From the NCBI RefSeq assembly GCF_002022005.1, contig NZ_CP017258.1:930001-994000 (forward strand): DNA of 64,000 nucleotides. The letters run 5' to 3'. Origin of the DNA: Campylobacter pinnipediorum subsp. caledonicus. Lineage in GTDB: Bacteria; Campylobacterota; Campylobacteria; Campylobacterales; Campylobacteraceae. The notes below the pieces were generated by a model. The model did not search any database and was not told where the DNA came from. It saw only the letters and a list, made by a program, of their open reading frames with translations. Shown one piece after another: positions 48,174 through 56,371 of this stretch (its first letter is position 1; each line of letters begins with the position of its first letter). Made by a program: the position numbers and the translations under genes.

Positions 48174-49665
48174 ATATTTTCACCAATCCTTTTCTGTCTA
48201 TCTTACCATTGGCATTTAATGGCATTGTTTTTAATTTTATAAATTTATCAGGCATCATATAATTTATAAGCTTATTTGATAGTAATTGTTTGATTTTCAT
48301 CTCATTTATACTTGATATATAAAAACAAATTAGCTTTTCTTTAAAAATACAAGCAGCAAAATCAACACCTTCTATAGATAAACATGTATTTTCTATTTCT
48401 TCTAATTCTACTCTATGACCTGCGATTTTAATCTGATTGTCAAGTCTTCCAATGCATACAAGCTCCATATTTTTATTATAAAATCCAATATCTCCTGTTT
48501 TATAAATTTTTTCTTCATATAATTTATTATATGGATTTTGTATAAAACGCTTATTTGTTTCGCATTGATTGGCATAGTATCCATATGAAATCGAGCTTCC
48601 TCTAACACATATTTCTCCTTTTTTGCCAATATCTCGATTGTTTATTATTTTACCATCAGCATTTAGCAATAAAATATCAAAATTTCTTCTTGCTTTACCT
48701 ATAGGAATAATATCATCATCGTTAAATTTCCTATTTATTACAAAGTAGGCACAATTACTTGTGATTTCTGTTGGTCCATACAAATTTACAAACTTAGCAT
48801 TTGGAAATTTGTTGATCCATGCATTAAATTGTTTTGTTTGAATTATCTCACCTCCAGAAAATATCTTCTTTAGATCTGGCAAATCATATTTATACAATGC
48901 TCCTGAATTAGATATTATAGAAAATACCGAAGGAACTAGGTTTATTGTTGTGATACCATGCTGTTTCCAATATGATAACAACGTATCTGGAAAAATAGAC
49001 ATAAAAGAATCCAATAAATGTATAGTAGCTCCGACCTTAATACCTGAAAATATATCAAATATAGATTTGTCTGCATATAAGTTAGCACTATTAGAAATAA
49101 CATCTTTTTCATTAAACTCAAAAGTGCTACACACCCAGTCTATATACTCTATTGCATTTTTGTGAGGTATACAGACTCCTTTTGGCTCCCCTGTCGTACC
49201 CGATGTAAATAAAACATATAATAAATCCGTATCTATAACTTCATTTTCTGCAATTTTAAGCATTTTGTCATTTATTAAAAAACTATCAAAATCTTCACAA
49301 TAAATTGTTTCTATATCCAAAAAATTAAAATCAAACTTTTTACTTGTTATTAATAGTTTTGGTTTTAATGTTTTAACTATTTTTTTTATACGATCTTCTG
49401 GATTTTTAATATCTAATACACAATAAAAATTGCCACTTCTTGCTGTTGCAAACATACTTCCTATACAATCTATTCCTTTTGGCAATAAGATCAATATAGG
49501 CATCTTTTTAAGGCTAAAACTTAAAATTTTGCTTGCTATTTTTGAGGTTAATAGATCAAATTCAGCATAAGTTATATACTTATCTTTGTCAAAAAAAAGT
49601 ATTTTATCTTTGAAATTCGGTAATGAATTTTCTAAGAAATTATATATATTAACTTCTTTCAACAT
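48148..49665 (-). CDS. Stand-alone amino acid adenylation (AMP-binding) enzyme
   Basis: 505 residues, a single adenylation domain of the NRPS/DltA type without condensation or thioesterase parts. Core motifs: LFTSGTTGEPKGV (152-164), Asp199 at the position that pairs with an alpha-amino group, NLYGPTE (294-300), YKTGDIG (388-394), GRLDNQIKIAGHRVELEEIE (406-425, read as positions) and NGKID with Lys488. It would activate an amino acid as aminoacyl-AMP and load it onto the carrier protein encoded next. The substrate cannot be read by eye. The gene overlaps both neighbours. Confidence 0.9.
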   Translation of the reverse strand: MLKEVNIYNFLENSLPNFKDKILFFDKDKYITYAEFDLLTSKIASKILSFSLKKMPILILLPKGIDCIGSMFATARSGNFYCVLDIKNPEDRIKKIVKTLKPKLLITSKKFDFNFLDIETIYCEDFDSFLINDKMLKIAENEVIDTDLLYVLFTSGTTGEPKGVCIPHKNAIEYIDWVCSTFEFNEKDVISNSANLYADKSIFDIFSGIKVGATIHLLDSFMSIFPDTLLSYWKQHGITTINLVPSVFSIISNSGALYKYDLPDLKKIFSGGEIIQTKQFNAWINKFPNAKFVNLYGPTEITSNCAYFVINRKFNDDDIIPIGKARRNFDILLLNADGKIINNRDIGKKGEICVRGSSISYGYYANQCETNKRFIQNPYNKLYEEKIYKTGDIGFYNKNMELVCIGRLDNQIKIAGHRVELEEIENTCLSIEGVDFAACIFKEKLICFYISSINEMKIKQLLSNKLINYMMPDKFIKLKTMPLNANGKIDRKGLVKIYESFKKDF

Positions 49666-50942
49666 ACTTCCCTTATAAGATTATTTTGTTTTAGTTGTTC
49701 TATAATTTCCCTTATTTTATATGCTTTAACTCCTATCCTATCAGCAATATCAATGCAATCATTTTTGCCATTACAAAATGATAAAAATTTTTTATATATG
49801 TATTCATTCTTATTTTCTGTATTAGAATTTAAGGTAGGGTATAACCCATATTTGCCAAGATGTGGTTCACAAAAAGTAGTGGTTATATATTTTTTATTTA
49901 TTTCAATGGTTTCAACAATTTCTTTCATAGCTTCTAGGCTATTTTTTAAAGCATTTTCGCTTACAAAATCCAAATTATCAAGTGAAGTATGATATTGTTT
50001 AAAATTTCCGTATTTTGTTCTGCATATCCCGCAAACCGGTAAATCAACAAGAGGACTGCAATATTGTCTTTCATCGCTTCCAGCTTCATTGAAATCAAAT
50101 TCTTTAAAATTATTTTTGTCTTTTAATACATGAAAAGCTACCTTATCAGCCATAGTGTCTTTATCTGGAGAGTGTATTAATGAATAATTCATATTATCCC
50201 CCATACAAGTTAAAACAAAACCAGCCTTTGTATTATTTTTTAAATTAGATAAATTTTGATTTATATATACTATAGAGCCTATAGTTTCTGGAACAAAGAC
50301 AAATCTATAATTATAAGATAATCCTTTAATATTATTTAGTTTTTTTATCCACTTTAACAACTCAACAGCAACTACAACACCACTTATAGAATCATTAGCC
50401 AATGATGGATGACAAATATATGCAGAAATCAATATTTCATCTTTTATTGATTTATTTTTGCTATTTAAAACGTATTCTGCGTATACCAAAGAACCATTTT
50501 TATTGTGTTTAGAATCCACAAAAACTTTATAAATACCTTGCTTTAATTGATTTCTTTCTTTTTGAGATATACAAAAACCCCATCTTTTTTTATAATAACT
50601 TGTTACGTAAGGTATAGCTTCTTCTATTTCTGGTAAGGAGTATAGATTTTGTTGTAGTTCATTTAAAGAAATATATTTATTTATAGGCTGAGAATAATTT
50701 AAAACATGTAAATTATTCTCCTTAAAATCACATATTTTTTTTCCATCTGGAGTTATTATATATGCTTCGTTTATATTCCATTCATCTGGCACAACCCAGT
50801 CAAAAACTTTGGTTCCACTTTTAATTTTATACAGTTTTAATTCATTATCGAGTTCTTTGTTTATTATTTCCAAGCTTTCAACTACACCCTTACCTGTAAT
50901 TGAACGTGATATTGGAAATAATTTTTTGATTAATTCATACAT
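49659..50942 (-). CDS. DUF2172/DUF4910 aminopeptidase-like protein (Cj1295-type)
   Basis: 427 residues. The N-terminal region, PISRSITGKGV with VFDWVVPDEWNI, is DUF2172. A metallopeptidase-like core has candidate zinc ligands His178 and Asp184 (CHPSLANDSISG), Glu219 (VPETIGS), Asp290 (GSDERQYC) and His318 (YHTSLDN). The last 70 residues look like a winged helix. This family occurs in surface-polysaccharide clusters; C. jejuni Cj1295 is required for a di-O-methylglyceric acid decoration on the flagellar pseudaminic acid glycan. All five ligands are kept, so hydrolase or ligation chemistry on an amide is plausible. First gene of the cassette. Confidence 0.87.
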   Translation of the reverse strand: MYELIKKLFPISRSITGKGVVESLEIINKELDNELKLYKIKSGTKVFDWVVPDEWNINEAYIITPDGKKICDFKENNLHVLNYSQPINKYISLNELQQNLYSLPEIEEAIPYVTSYYKKRWGFCISQKERNQLKQGIYKVFVDSKHNKNGSLVYAEYVLNSKNKSIKDEILISAYICHPSLANDSISGVVVAVELLKWIKKLNNIKGLSYNYRFVFVPETIGSIVYINQNLSNLKNNTKAGFVLTCMGDNMNYSLIHSPDKDTMADKVAFHVLKDKNNFKEFDFNEAGSDERQYCSPLVDLPVCGICRTKYGNFKQYHTSLDNLDFVSENALKNSLEAMKEIVETIEINKKYITTTFCEPHLGKYGLYPTLNSNTENKNEYIYKKFLSFCNGKNDCIDIADRIGVKAYKIREIIEQLKQNNLIREVC

Positions 50943-50978
50943 ATATCTTTGCTTTTATTTGGATTTATTAAATGCGTG

Positions 50979-50984
50979 ATTATA
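50979..50984 (-). promoter_or_regulatory. -10 element for the cassette operon
   Basis: TATAAT on the minus strand, 37 bp before the ATG of the aminopeptidase-like gene, with TG just upstream. This is the only convincing promoter for the four-gene run. Confidence 0.55.
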
Positions 50985-51035
50985 CATTAAAAACGTTTTT
51001 TTTTTTTGAAATTTTGCAATTTTTTATAAAATTAC

Positions 51036-51097
51036 TTTATATTTTTAAGGATTCAAAAGTTAAAATTACAAAAAGGATAAAAATGTGTTGTTTTGGT
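51036..51097 (+). repeat. Right copy of direct repeat flanking the acquired cassette
   Basis: Functional version of the repeat: the leader, ribosome binding site AAAGGA and first codons of the DUF1294 gene. It matches 47421-47473 as described there. The copies bracket 3,562 bp. Confidence 0.8.
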
Positions 51098-51457
51098 GTT
51101 AGGGTTTTTTTGCTATTTTTTATAACTATTATGAGTTTTGTATCACATAAATTTTATAATCAAATTCCAGTAATTGGATACTATTTTATATTTGCAAATA
51201 TAGTTTCTATGATTATTTTTTCACTATTTTTTAACAATAAACTTCCGACATTTGTAAAAAAAGGTGCCGTTCACTACTTTTCACTTATAGGTGGTGTTAT
51301 TGGTTCGTTTTTAAGTATGATTTATTTTAAACAAATTTCAAAAAATAGTTTTTTCTTTATAGAGTGTTTTTTGCTTACATTTTGGATAGTCCTTATAACC
51401 TTAACTGTAAAAAATTTAAATAATATAAATTTATTTTTAAATGGATTTTTATCATGA
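51083..51457 (+). CDS. DUF1294 membrane protein
   Basis: 124 residues from the ATG at 51083, six bases after AAAGGA; an upstream in-frame ATG at 50972 lies over the divergent promoter and is rejected. Four hydrophobic helices. The family pattern is clear: FIFANIVSMIIFSLF, then HYFSLIGGVIGSFLSMIYF (GGxxGxxLxMxxF) and a last helix FFFIECFLLTFWIVL. Function of DUF1294 is unknown. It overlaps the next gene by 4 nt (ATGA). Confidence 0.85.
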   Translation: MCCFGVRVFLLFFITIMSFVSHKFYNQIPVIGYYFIFANIVSMIIFSLFFNNKLPTFVKKGAVHYFSLIGGVIGSFLSMIYFKQISKNSFFFIECFLLTFWIVLITLTVKNLNNINLFLNGFLS

Positions 51458-51867
51458 TAGACAAAAAAATAATCAATTTTTTAAACTCTCAACATCTATG
51501 TAGTATTAGTGTAGTTTTAAAAGATGGCACCCCGCACTCATTTTCTGCATTTTATGCATTTGATGAAAAAACAAACACTATAATCATAGCCAGCAATGAT
51601 GACACATCTCATATACAAGCATTAAATTTTCAAGATATAGTATCTGGAACAATGGCAAAAAACACACTCGTTGTAGCAAAGATACAGGGGATTCAGTTTA
51701 AGGGAAAGATGAGTTTTACTAACGATAAAAATGATATATACTTTAAAAAATTTCAATATGCAAAAATACTAAATCCAAAGCTATGGCAGATAAAACTATC
51801 TTGGATAAAATATACAGACAATACACTTGGTTTTGGGAAAAAAATTATCTGGCAAGATGAAAATTAA
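51454..51867 (+). CDS. Pyridoxamine 5'-phosphate oxidase-like (split-barrel) protein
   Basis: 137 residues with a split-barrel flavin-binding fold: FLNSQHLCSISVVLKDGTPHSFSAFYAFD, DDTSHIQALNF and VVAKIQGIQFKGKM read in order. It resembles the YhbP/UPF0306 group. Such proteins bind FMN, F420 or heme; the cofactor here is not evident. It is coupled to the DUF1294 gene by overlap, and a hairpin follows. Confidence 0.8.
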   Translation: MIDKKIINFLNSQHLCSISVVLKDGTPHSFSAFYAFDEKTNTIIIASNDDTSHIQALNFQDIVSGTMAKNTLVVAKIQGIQFKGKMSFTNDKNDIYFKKFQYAKILNPKLWQIKLSWIKYTDNTLGFGKKIIWQDEN

Positions 51868-51886
51868 GGCTTTTTAAAAGCCTTAA
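51864..51886. terminator. Hairpin between convergent genes
   Basis: TTAAGGCTTTT and AAAAGCCTTAA are perfectly complementary with a minimal loop, between the PNPOx-like gene and nspC. Confidence 0.65.
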
Positions 51887-51895
51887 TAATAAATT

Positions 51896-53029
51896 TTAGT
51901 TTCTTTCTTCATACTCTTTAAATCCAAACTCCCTTACAACAACAGCTTCTTTATCTTCACGCAAATATACCAAATCAGGTAATTTTACCCCATTAAATGT
52001 TGTGTTTTTTACTATTGTGTAATGGATTTGATCTTCAAAAATAACCCTATCCCCTACTTTTATCTCTTCATCAAAATTATAATCAGGCTCTTGCACACTA
52101 AGACCGACTATATCACCAGCCAAACAAGTATTTGCACCAAAACGATAACTAAACTTACCGTTTTTACTCTCACCTCTTATAGCTGGTCTATAAGGCATTA
52201 AAATAGTATCTGGCATATGGGCTTCAGCTGAAACATCTAAGATAGCTATGTTTTTTTCATTTTTTACTATATCAAGCACACTAGCTACCAAATATCCACA
52301 CTGCCAACCAACAGCTTCGCCTGGTTCTAATATAACCTCAACATCATATTTTTCTTTGAAATTTTTAATTAGTTTTATCAAAAGTTCTACATTATAATCT
52401 TTTCTTGTTATATGATGTCCTCCGCCAAAATTTATCCACTTCATTTTACTTATATATTTGCCAAATTTTTCTTCAAAATCAGCCAAAACAAATTCCAAAC
52501 TCTCAGCACTCTCTTCACATAAAGCATGAAAATGCAATCCACTTATACCATCAAGTAAATCTTCTTTGAAATTTGCCCTTGTTATACCAAGACGACTATA
52601 TCTAGCACAAGGATTATAAGCATCAACTGGAGAGGCTGAACTTTCCGGGTTTATCCTAAGACCACACTCTACATTTGAGCTTAAAGCCTTATCTTTAAAT
52701 TTTTGCCACTGAGCAAAGCTATTAAAAATAATATGGTCTGAAATTTGTAAAATTTCATCTATATCATCATCTTTAAATGCTGGAGAATAAGTGCAAATTT
52801 TACCACTTAGATATTTTTTTGCAAACTTTGCCTCGTATAGTCCACTAGCGGTTGCGCCATCAAGATAACTATCTACCAAATCCATAGCCCCACTAAATGC
52901 AAACCCCTTTAAAGCAACCAATACCTTAGCTCCGCTTTGTTCTTTTACATATTTTAAAAGTTCTAAATTTTTGCGTAGTTTAGCTTCCTCACATACATAA
53001 GCTGGAGTTTTTATTTCATTTTCTTTCAT
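51896..53029 (-). CDS. nspC: Carboxynorspermidine decarboxylase NspC
   Basis: 377 residues, a fold III PLP decarboxylase of alanine racemase type. The PLP Lys is Lys41 (LVALKGFAFSG); other visible segments are GLHFHALCEES, NFGGGHHIT, LEPGEAVGW and TCLAGDIVG, which carries the catalytic Cys. It makes norspermidine or spermidine from the carboxylated forms in the alternative polyamine pathway used by Campylobacter. Partner carboxyspermidine dehydrogenase is not in the window. Linked in function to aguA and aguB. Confidence 0.95.
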   Translation of the reverse strand: MKENEIKTPAYVCEEAKLRKNLELLKYVKEQSGAKVLVALKGFAFSGAMDLVDSYLDGATASGLYEAKFAKKYLSGKICTYSPAFKDDDIDEILQISDHIIFNSFAQWQKFKDKALSSNVECGLRINPESSASPVDAYNPCARYSRLGITRANFKEDLLDGISGLHFHALCEESAESLEFVLADFEEKFGKYISKMKWINFGGGHHITRKDYNVELLIKLIKNFKEKYDVEVILEPGEAVGWQCGYLVASVLDIVKNEKNIAILDVSAEAHMPDTILMPYRPAIRGESKNGKFSYRFGANTCLAGDIVGLSVQEPDYNFDEEIKVGDRVIFEDQIHYTIVKNTTFNGVKLPDLVYLREDKEAVVVREFGFKEYEERN

Positions 53030-53112
53030 ATTTTATACCTTTTATTTTTTAGTGATTATATAAAAATTTTCTTACTTTTTGCTACAATAATAAAAAATCA
53101 CAAAGGAAAGAT

Positions 53113-53334
53113 ATGGTAAAAGTTGAGTTTTTGGGACCTATAAATAAACCAAGTTTAGAATTAGATGTAAAAAATTTAAAAGAATTAAAAGAGATTTTAA
53201 ACAAAGATGAAGAGCTAAAAGTTTGGCTAAAAGAGTGTGGTGTTGCAGTAAATGATGAGATAGTAACAAACTTAGATACAGAGCTTAAAAATGGCGATAA
53301 AGTAGTGCTTTTAGCCCCTGTATGTGGTGGGTGA
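53113..53334 (+). CDS. moaD: Molybdopterin synthase sulfur carrier subunit MoaD
   Basis: 73 residues, ubiquitin-like, ending in the essential Gly-Gly (APVCGG) that is thiocarboxylated by MoeB. AAAGG precedes the ATG. moaE follows after 8 nt and moeA directly after that, giving a compact cofactor operon. Confidence 0.95.
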   Translation: MVKVEFLGPINKPSLELDVKNLKELKEILNKDEELKVWLKECGVAVNDEIVTNLDTELKNGDKVVLLAPVCGG

Positions 53335-53342
53335 GGTAAAAA

Positions 53343-53780
53343 ATGGAACTTTATAATGGCTCATTAGATATATGCGAAATTCAAAATCGTTGGTATAAAC
53401 AAAGCACTCAAAAAAATTGTGGTGCATTAATAACATTTGTTGGCATAGTAAGACAAGAAGATGGCATAGAGGCTTTAAGCTTTGATATATACGAACCAAT
53501 ATTAAAAAAATGGCTTGAAAAGTGGGAAGATATAGCAAAACAACAAAATGCTAGTGTCTTTTTTGCCCACTCAAAAGGCGATGTAAAAGTAAGTGAAAGC
53601 TCATATATAGCTGGTGTTTTAAGTCCTCAAAGAAAAGTTGCATTAAAGCTTATAAATGACTTTGTTGAAGACTTTAAAGCAAATGCCCCTATATGGAAAT
53701 ACGATGTCGTAAAAGGCGAAAGAATATATGCAAAACAAAGAAGTCATCCCGTTTTGGGTGCTGGAATTTTAGGAGATTAG
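53343..53780 (+). CDS. moaE: Molybdopterin synthase catalytic subunit MoaE
   Basis: 145 residues. GALITFVGIVRQEDG, AHSKGDVKVSESSYIAGV and APIWKYDVVKGERIYAKQRSH give the family pattern, including the active-site Lys residues. It inserts two sulfurs into precursor Z to form molybdopterin. Spacing to moaD is 8 nt; the moeA ATG follows the stop immediately. Confidence 0.95.
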   Translation: MELYNGSLDICEIQNRWYKQSTQKNCGALITFVGIVRQEDGIEALSFDIYEPILKKWLEKWEDIAKQQNASVFFAHSKGDVKVSESSYIAGVLSPQRKVALKLINDFVEDFKANAPIWKYDVVKGERIYAKQRSHPVLGAGILGD

Positions 53781-54974
53781 ATGGAATTTATGAGTTATGA
53801 AGATAGTTTAAAAATCTTAAAAGATAGTATCGTTAAGTGGGATAGAGTAGAAAAAGTAGCTATCACACAAGCCTTAGATAGACACATAGCAATAGATATT
53901 ATCGCGAAAGACAACTACCCAAAACATCAGACCTCAGCTATGGATGGATATGCTTTTAAATTTCAAGAAGATATCAAAGAACTTGAGCTTTTGGCTGATT
54001 TACCAGCTGGAAGCAACAATACAATCACCATAAAAAATAACGAATGCATAAAAACATTTACAGGATCATTGATAACCCAAGGTGCGGATACACTAATTCC
54101 TATAGAAAATGTAAAGGTTGAAGGTAAAAAAGTAAGGATAATAAATCCAGTAAAAAAAGGCTTTGCTATACGAAAGATAGGAGAAAGCTATAAAAAAGAT
54201 GAGATACTAATAAAAAAAGGAACAAAGCTAGGATATGCCGATATAGCACTTTTGGCTGAGCTTGGAGTATTTCATGTTAGTGTATTTGTAAAGCCAAAAG
54301 TTGCTGTTTTAGCAACTGGAAGCGAGATAAAAGACTTAGGCGAACAGCTTGAAAACGAAGCACAAATTTATAGCTCTAACCACATAGGTATAGCTATGAT
54401 GGTTAATAAAATGGGTGCTGATACAATGATATGTGAAATAGTAAAAGATGAACCCGAACTTGTAAAAAACTCCATAATTAATGCACTAAAATCAGCTGAT
54501 ATACTAATAACAACTGGTGGTGTTAGTGTTGGGGATTATGATTTTGTAAAGACTGCATTAAAAGATGAGTTTGATGTGATAATAAATGGTGCTTTTATAA
54601 AGCCTGGAAGACATATAAAAATAGCAAAAAACAAAGAAAAATATATATTTGCATTACCTGGTTTTCCGTATTCGGCTATGGTAATGTGTGTGCTATATGT
54701 AAGAGTGCTTTTAAACTCTTGGTTTTTACAAGATGAGCCTTACATTAAGGCTATAATGGATGAAACTTATGACAAGAGATCTCCGTTTTTGGAGTTTACG
54801 GCTGTAAATTTAGAATACAAAAACGGCAATGTATACGCAAACCTAAATGGCAAAAAATTTGGAAGTTCGGCCATAGTAAATAACCTATCAAATAAAGCAG
54901 CTTTGCTGGTTGTACCAAAAGATACAAAAACGATACAAAAAGGCGAAATAGTAGATATACTACTAATGGTATAA
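53781..54974 (+). CDS. moeA: Molybdopterin molybdenumtransferase MoeA
   Basis: 397 residues, full length. It inserts molybdate into adenylylated molybdopterin. TSAMDGYAFK (domain I), AVLATGSEIKDLGE, ILITTGGVSVGDYDFVKTAL and the C-terminal LPGFPYSAM are all intact. Last gene of moaD-moaE-moeA and followed by a canonical terminator. Supports formate dehydrogenase, nitrate or TMAO reductases typical for the genus (not in window). Confidence 0.96.
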   Translation: MEFMSYEDSLKILKDSIVKWDRVEKVAITQALDRHIAIDIIAKDNYPKHQTSAMDGYAFKFQEDIKELELLADLPAGSNNTITIKNNECIKTFTGSLITQGADTLIPIENVKVEGKKVRIINPVKKGFAIRKIGESYKKDEILIKKGTKLGYADIALLAELGVFHVSVFVKPKVAVLATGSEIKDLGEQLENEAQIYSSNHIGIAMMVNKMGADTMICEIVKDEPELVKNSIINALKSADILITTGGVSVGDYDFVKTALKDEFDVIINGAFIKPGRHIKIAKNKEKYIFALPGFPYSAMVMCVLYVRVLLNSWFLQDEPYIKAIMDETYDKRSPFLEFTAVNLEYKNGNVYANLNGKKFGSSAIVNNLSNKAALLVVPKDTKTIQKGEIVDILLMV

Positions 54975-54978
54975 TCTT

Positions 54979-55005
54979 AGTGTCTAGCAAACTAGACACT
55001 TTTTT
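54979..55005 (+). terminator. Rho-independent terminator after moeA
   Basis: AGTGTCTAG pairs perfectly with CTAGACACT around CAAA and is followed by TTTTT. Confidence 0.93.
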
Positions 55006-55101
55006 GTAAAAATTAAGTTCATATTTCTAACTAACATTAAATTTTATAAAATAAAAAAATATGCTAAAATTAAAATATATCAAACAACAAAAGAGATAAA
55101 T

Positions 55102-56184
55102 ATGAGTGGTAAAAAAGAATTTATACCAAATAAGTTACCTATCAAGATAAGTATGTCAGATAATTTATACAAAGCATTAAATACTGCTTCAAGAAGTTTA
55201 GGAGAGCTAAACGGTTTCATAAAGACTATACCAAATCAAAATATACTTATAAACTCACTTGTATTACAAGAAGCAAAAGATTCAAGTGAGATAGAAAATA
55301 TAATAACAACTCACGATGATATATTTATAGCTCAAATAAATGATGATAAAATAGCTCGAAACACAAAAGAGGTAATAAACTATGAAAAGGCATTAAAATT
55401 AGGTTTTGAGTTAATACAAAAAGATAAACTACTATTAAATCGCCATATATTAAGCATACAAAAAATACTACAATCAAATAACGCAGGTTTTAGAACCCAA
55501 AGTGGAACAATTTTAAAAAATCCAGCCACGGGAGAAATTAAGCATATACCACCACAACATATAGATAATATAAATGAACTTATGGATAATTTGCAAAACT
55601 ATATAAATGATGACTTAGATGACCTTGACCCATTGATAAGAATTGCCATAATACACTATCAGTTTGAAACCATACATCCATTTTATGATGGCAACGGAAG
55701 AACCGGCAGGATAATAAATGTATTATATCTAACAAAAATGGGGCTTTTAGATCTGCCAATTTTATACCTAAGTGCTTATATCATACAAAATAAAACCAAA
55801 TACTATGAGCTTTTAGAAAATGTTAGTAAGTATAATAATTGGGAAGATTGGATTTTATATGTTTTAGTAGGTATAAACAAAACATCTATAGCAACAATAA
55901 AGCTTATAAGAGATATAGAATTATCAATTAAAAATTTCACATCTATATTAAAAGAAGAAGCACCAAAGATTTATAGCAAAGATTTTGTCGAACTTTTATT
56001 TTCATTCGCTTATACTAAAATTCAATCAGTAGAAGAAAAGTTAAACATAAGTAGACAAACTGCATCAAAATATCTCAAAACTTGTGAAGAACTAGGTCTT
56101 TTAAAATGTATCAAATTAAACAATATGAGTTATTATGTAAATTTATCTTTATTTGAAATTCTTAAAAAGGGCATAGTATGTTAA
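55102..56184 (+). CDS. Fic-domain protein with autoinhibitory motif and winged-helix C-terminus
   Basis: 360 residues in three parts. An N-terminal helix carries Ser61-x3-Glu65-Asn66, which fits the (S/T)xxxE(G/N) inhibitory motif of class II Fic proteins. The Fic core has the catalytic loop HPFYDGNGRTGR (192-203). A C-terminal winged helix (KLNISRQTASKYLKTCEELGLLK) suggests DNA binding. Fic enzymes transfer AMP or other groups to target hydroxyls; the target here is unknown. A ribosome site AAAGAGAT lies before the ATG. It stands alone after the moeA terminator. Its stop codon lies inside the first of two palindromic repeats. Confidence 0.92.
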   Translation: MSGKKEFIPNKLPIKISMSDNLYKALNTASRSLGELNGFIKTIPNQNILINSLVLQEAKDSSEIENIITTHDDIFIAQINDDKIARNTKEVINYEKALKLGFELIQKDKLLLNRHILSIQKILQSNNAGFRTQSGTILKNPATGEIKHIPPQHIDNINELMDNLQNYINDDLDDLDPLIRIAIIHYQFETIHPFYDGNGRTGRIINVLYLTKMGLLDLPILYLSAYIIQNKTKYYELLENVSKYNNWEDWILYVLVGINKTSIATIKLIRDIELSIKNFTSILKEEAPKIYSKDFVELLFSFAYTKIQSVEEKLNISRQTASKYLKTCEELGLLKCIKLNNMSYYVNLSLFEILKKGIVC

Positions 56185-56205
56185 AATTTATTGATTTTTT
56201 TAACA
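56179..56205. repeat. Palindromic repeat, copy 1
   Basis: TGTTAAAA, 11 nt, TTTTAACA. It includes the fic stop codon. Copy 2 begins 41 bp further on. Confidence 0.9.
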
Positions 56206-56219
56206 TACAGATATATCTT

Positions 56220-56246
56220 TGTTAAAATTTATTGATTTTTTTAACA
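56220..56246. repeat. Palindromic repeat, copy 2
   Basis: Identical over all 27 bp to copy 1. Two identical palindromes 41 bp apart place their centres about four helical turns apart, on one face of the DNA, as for paired operators. It lies 126 bp before dnaX. Confidence 0.9.
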
Positions 56247-56371
56247 AAAGCTATTTTGCAGACTTTACACACAAAGTTTACAAAATCAATCAACATTTAA
56301 AACAGTTGTATATCTTTAAATTTATATACTTTTTAGTAAAATCCAAAAAAATATTATCAAAAGGATAAAAT

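Noticed and set aside
50972-51082. Upstream ATG start for the DUF1294 gene
   Set aside because: The added 37 codons overlap the divergent promoter and leader, while AAAGGA directly precedes the ATG at 51083.
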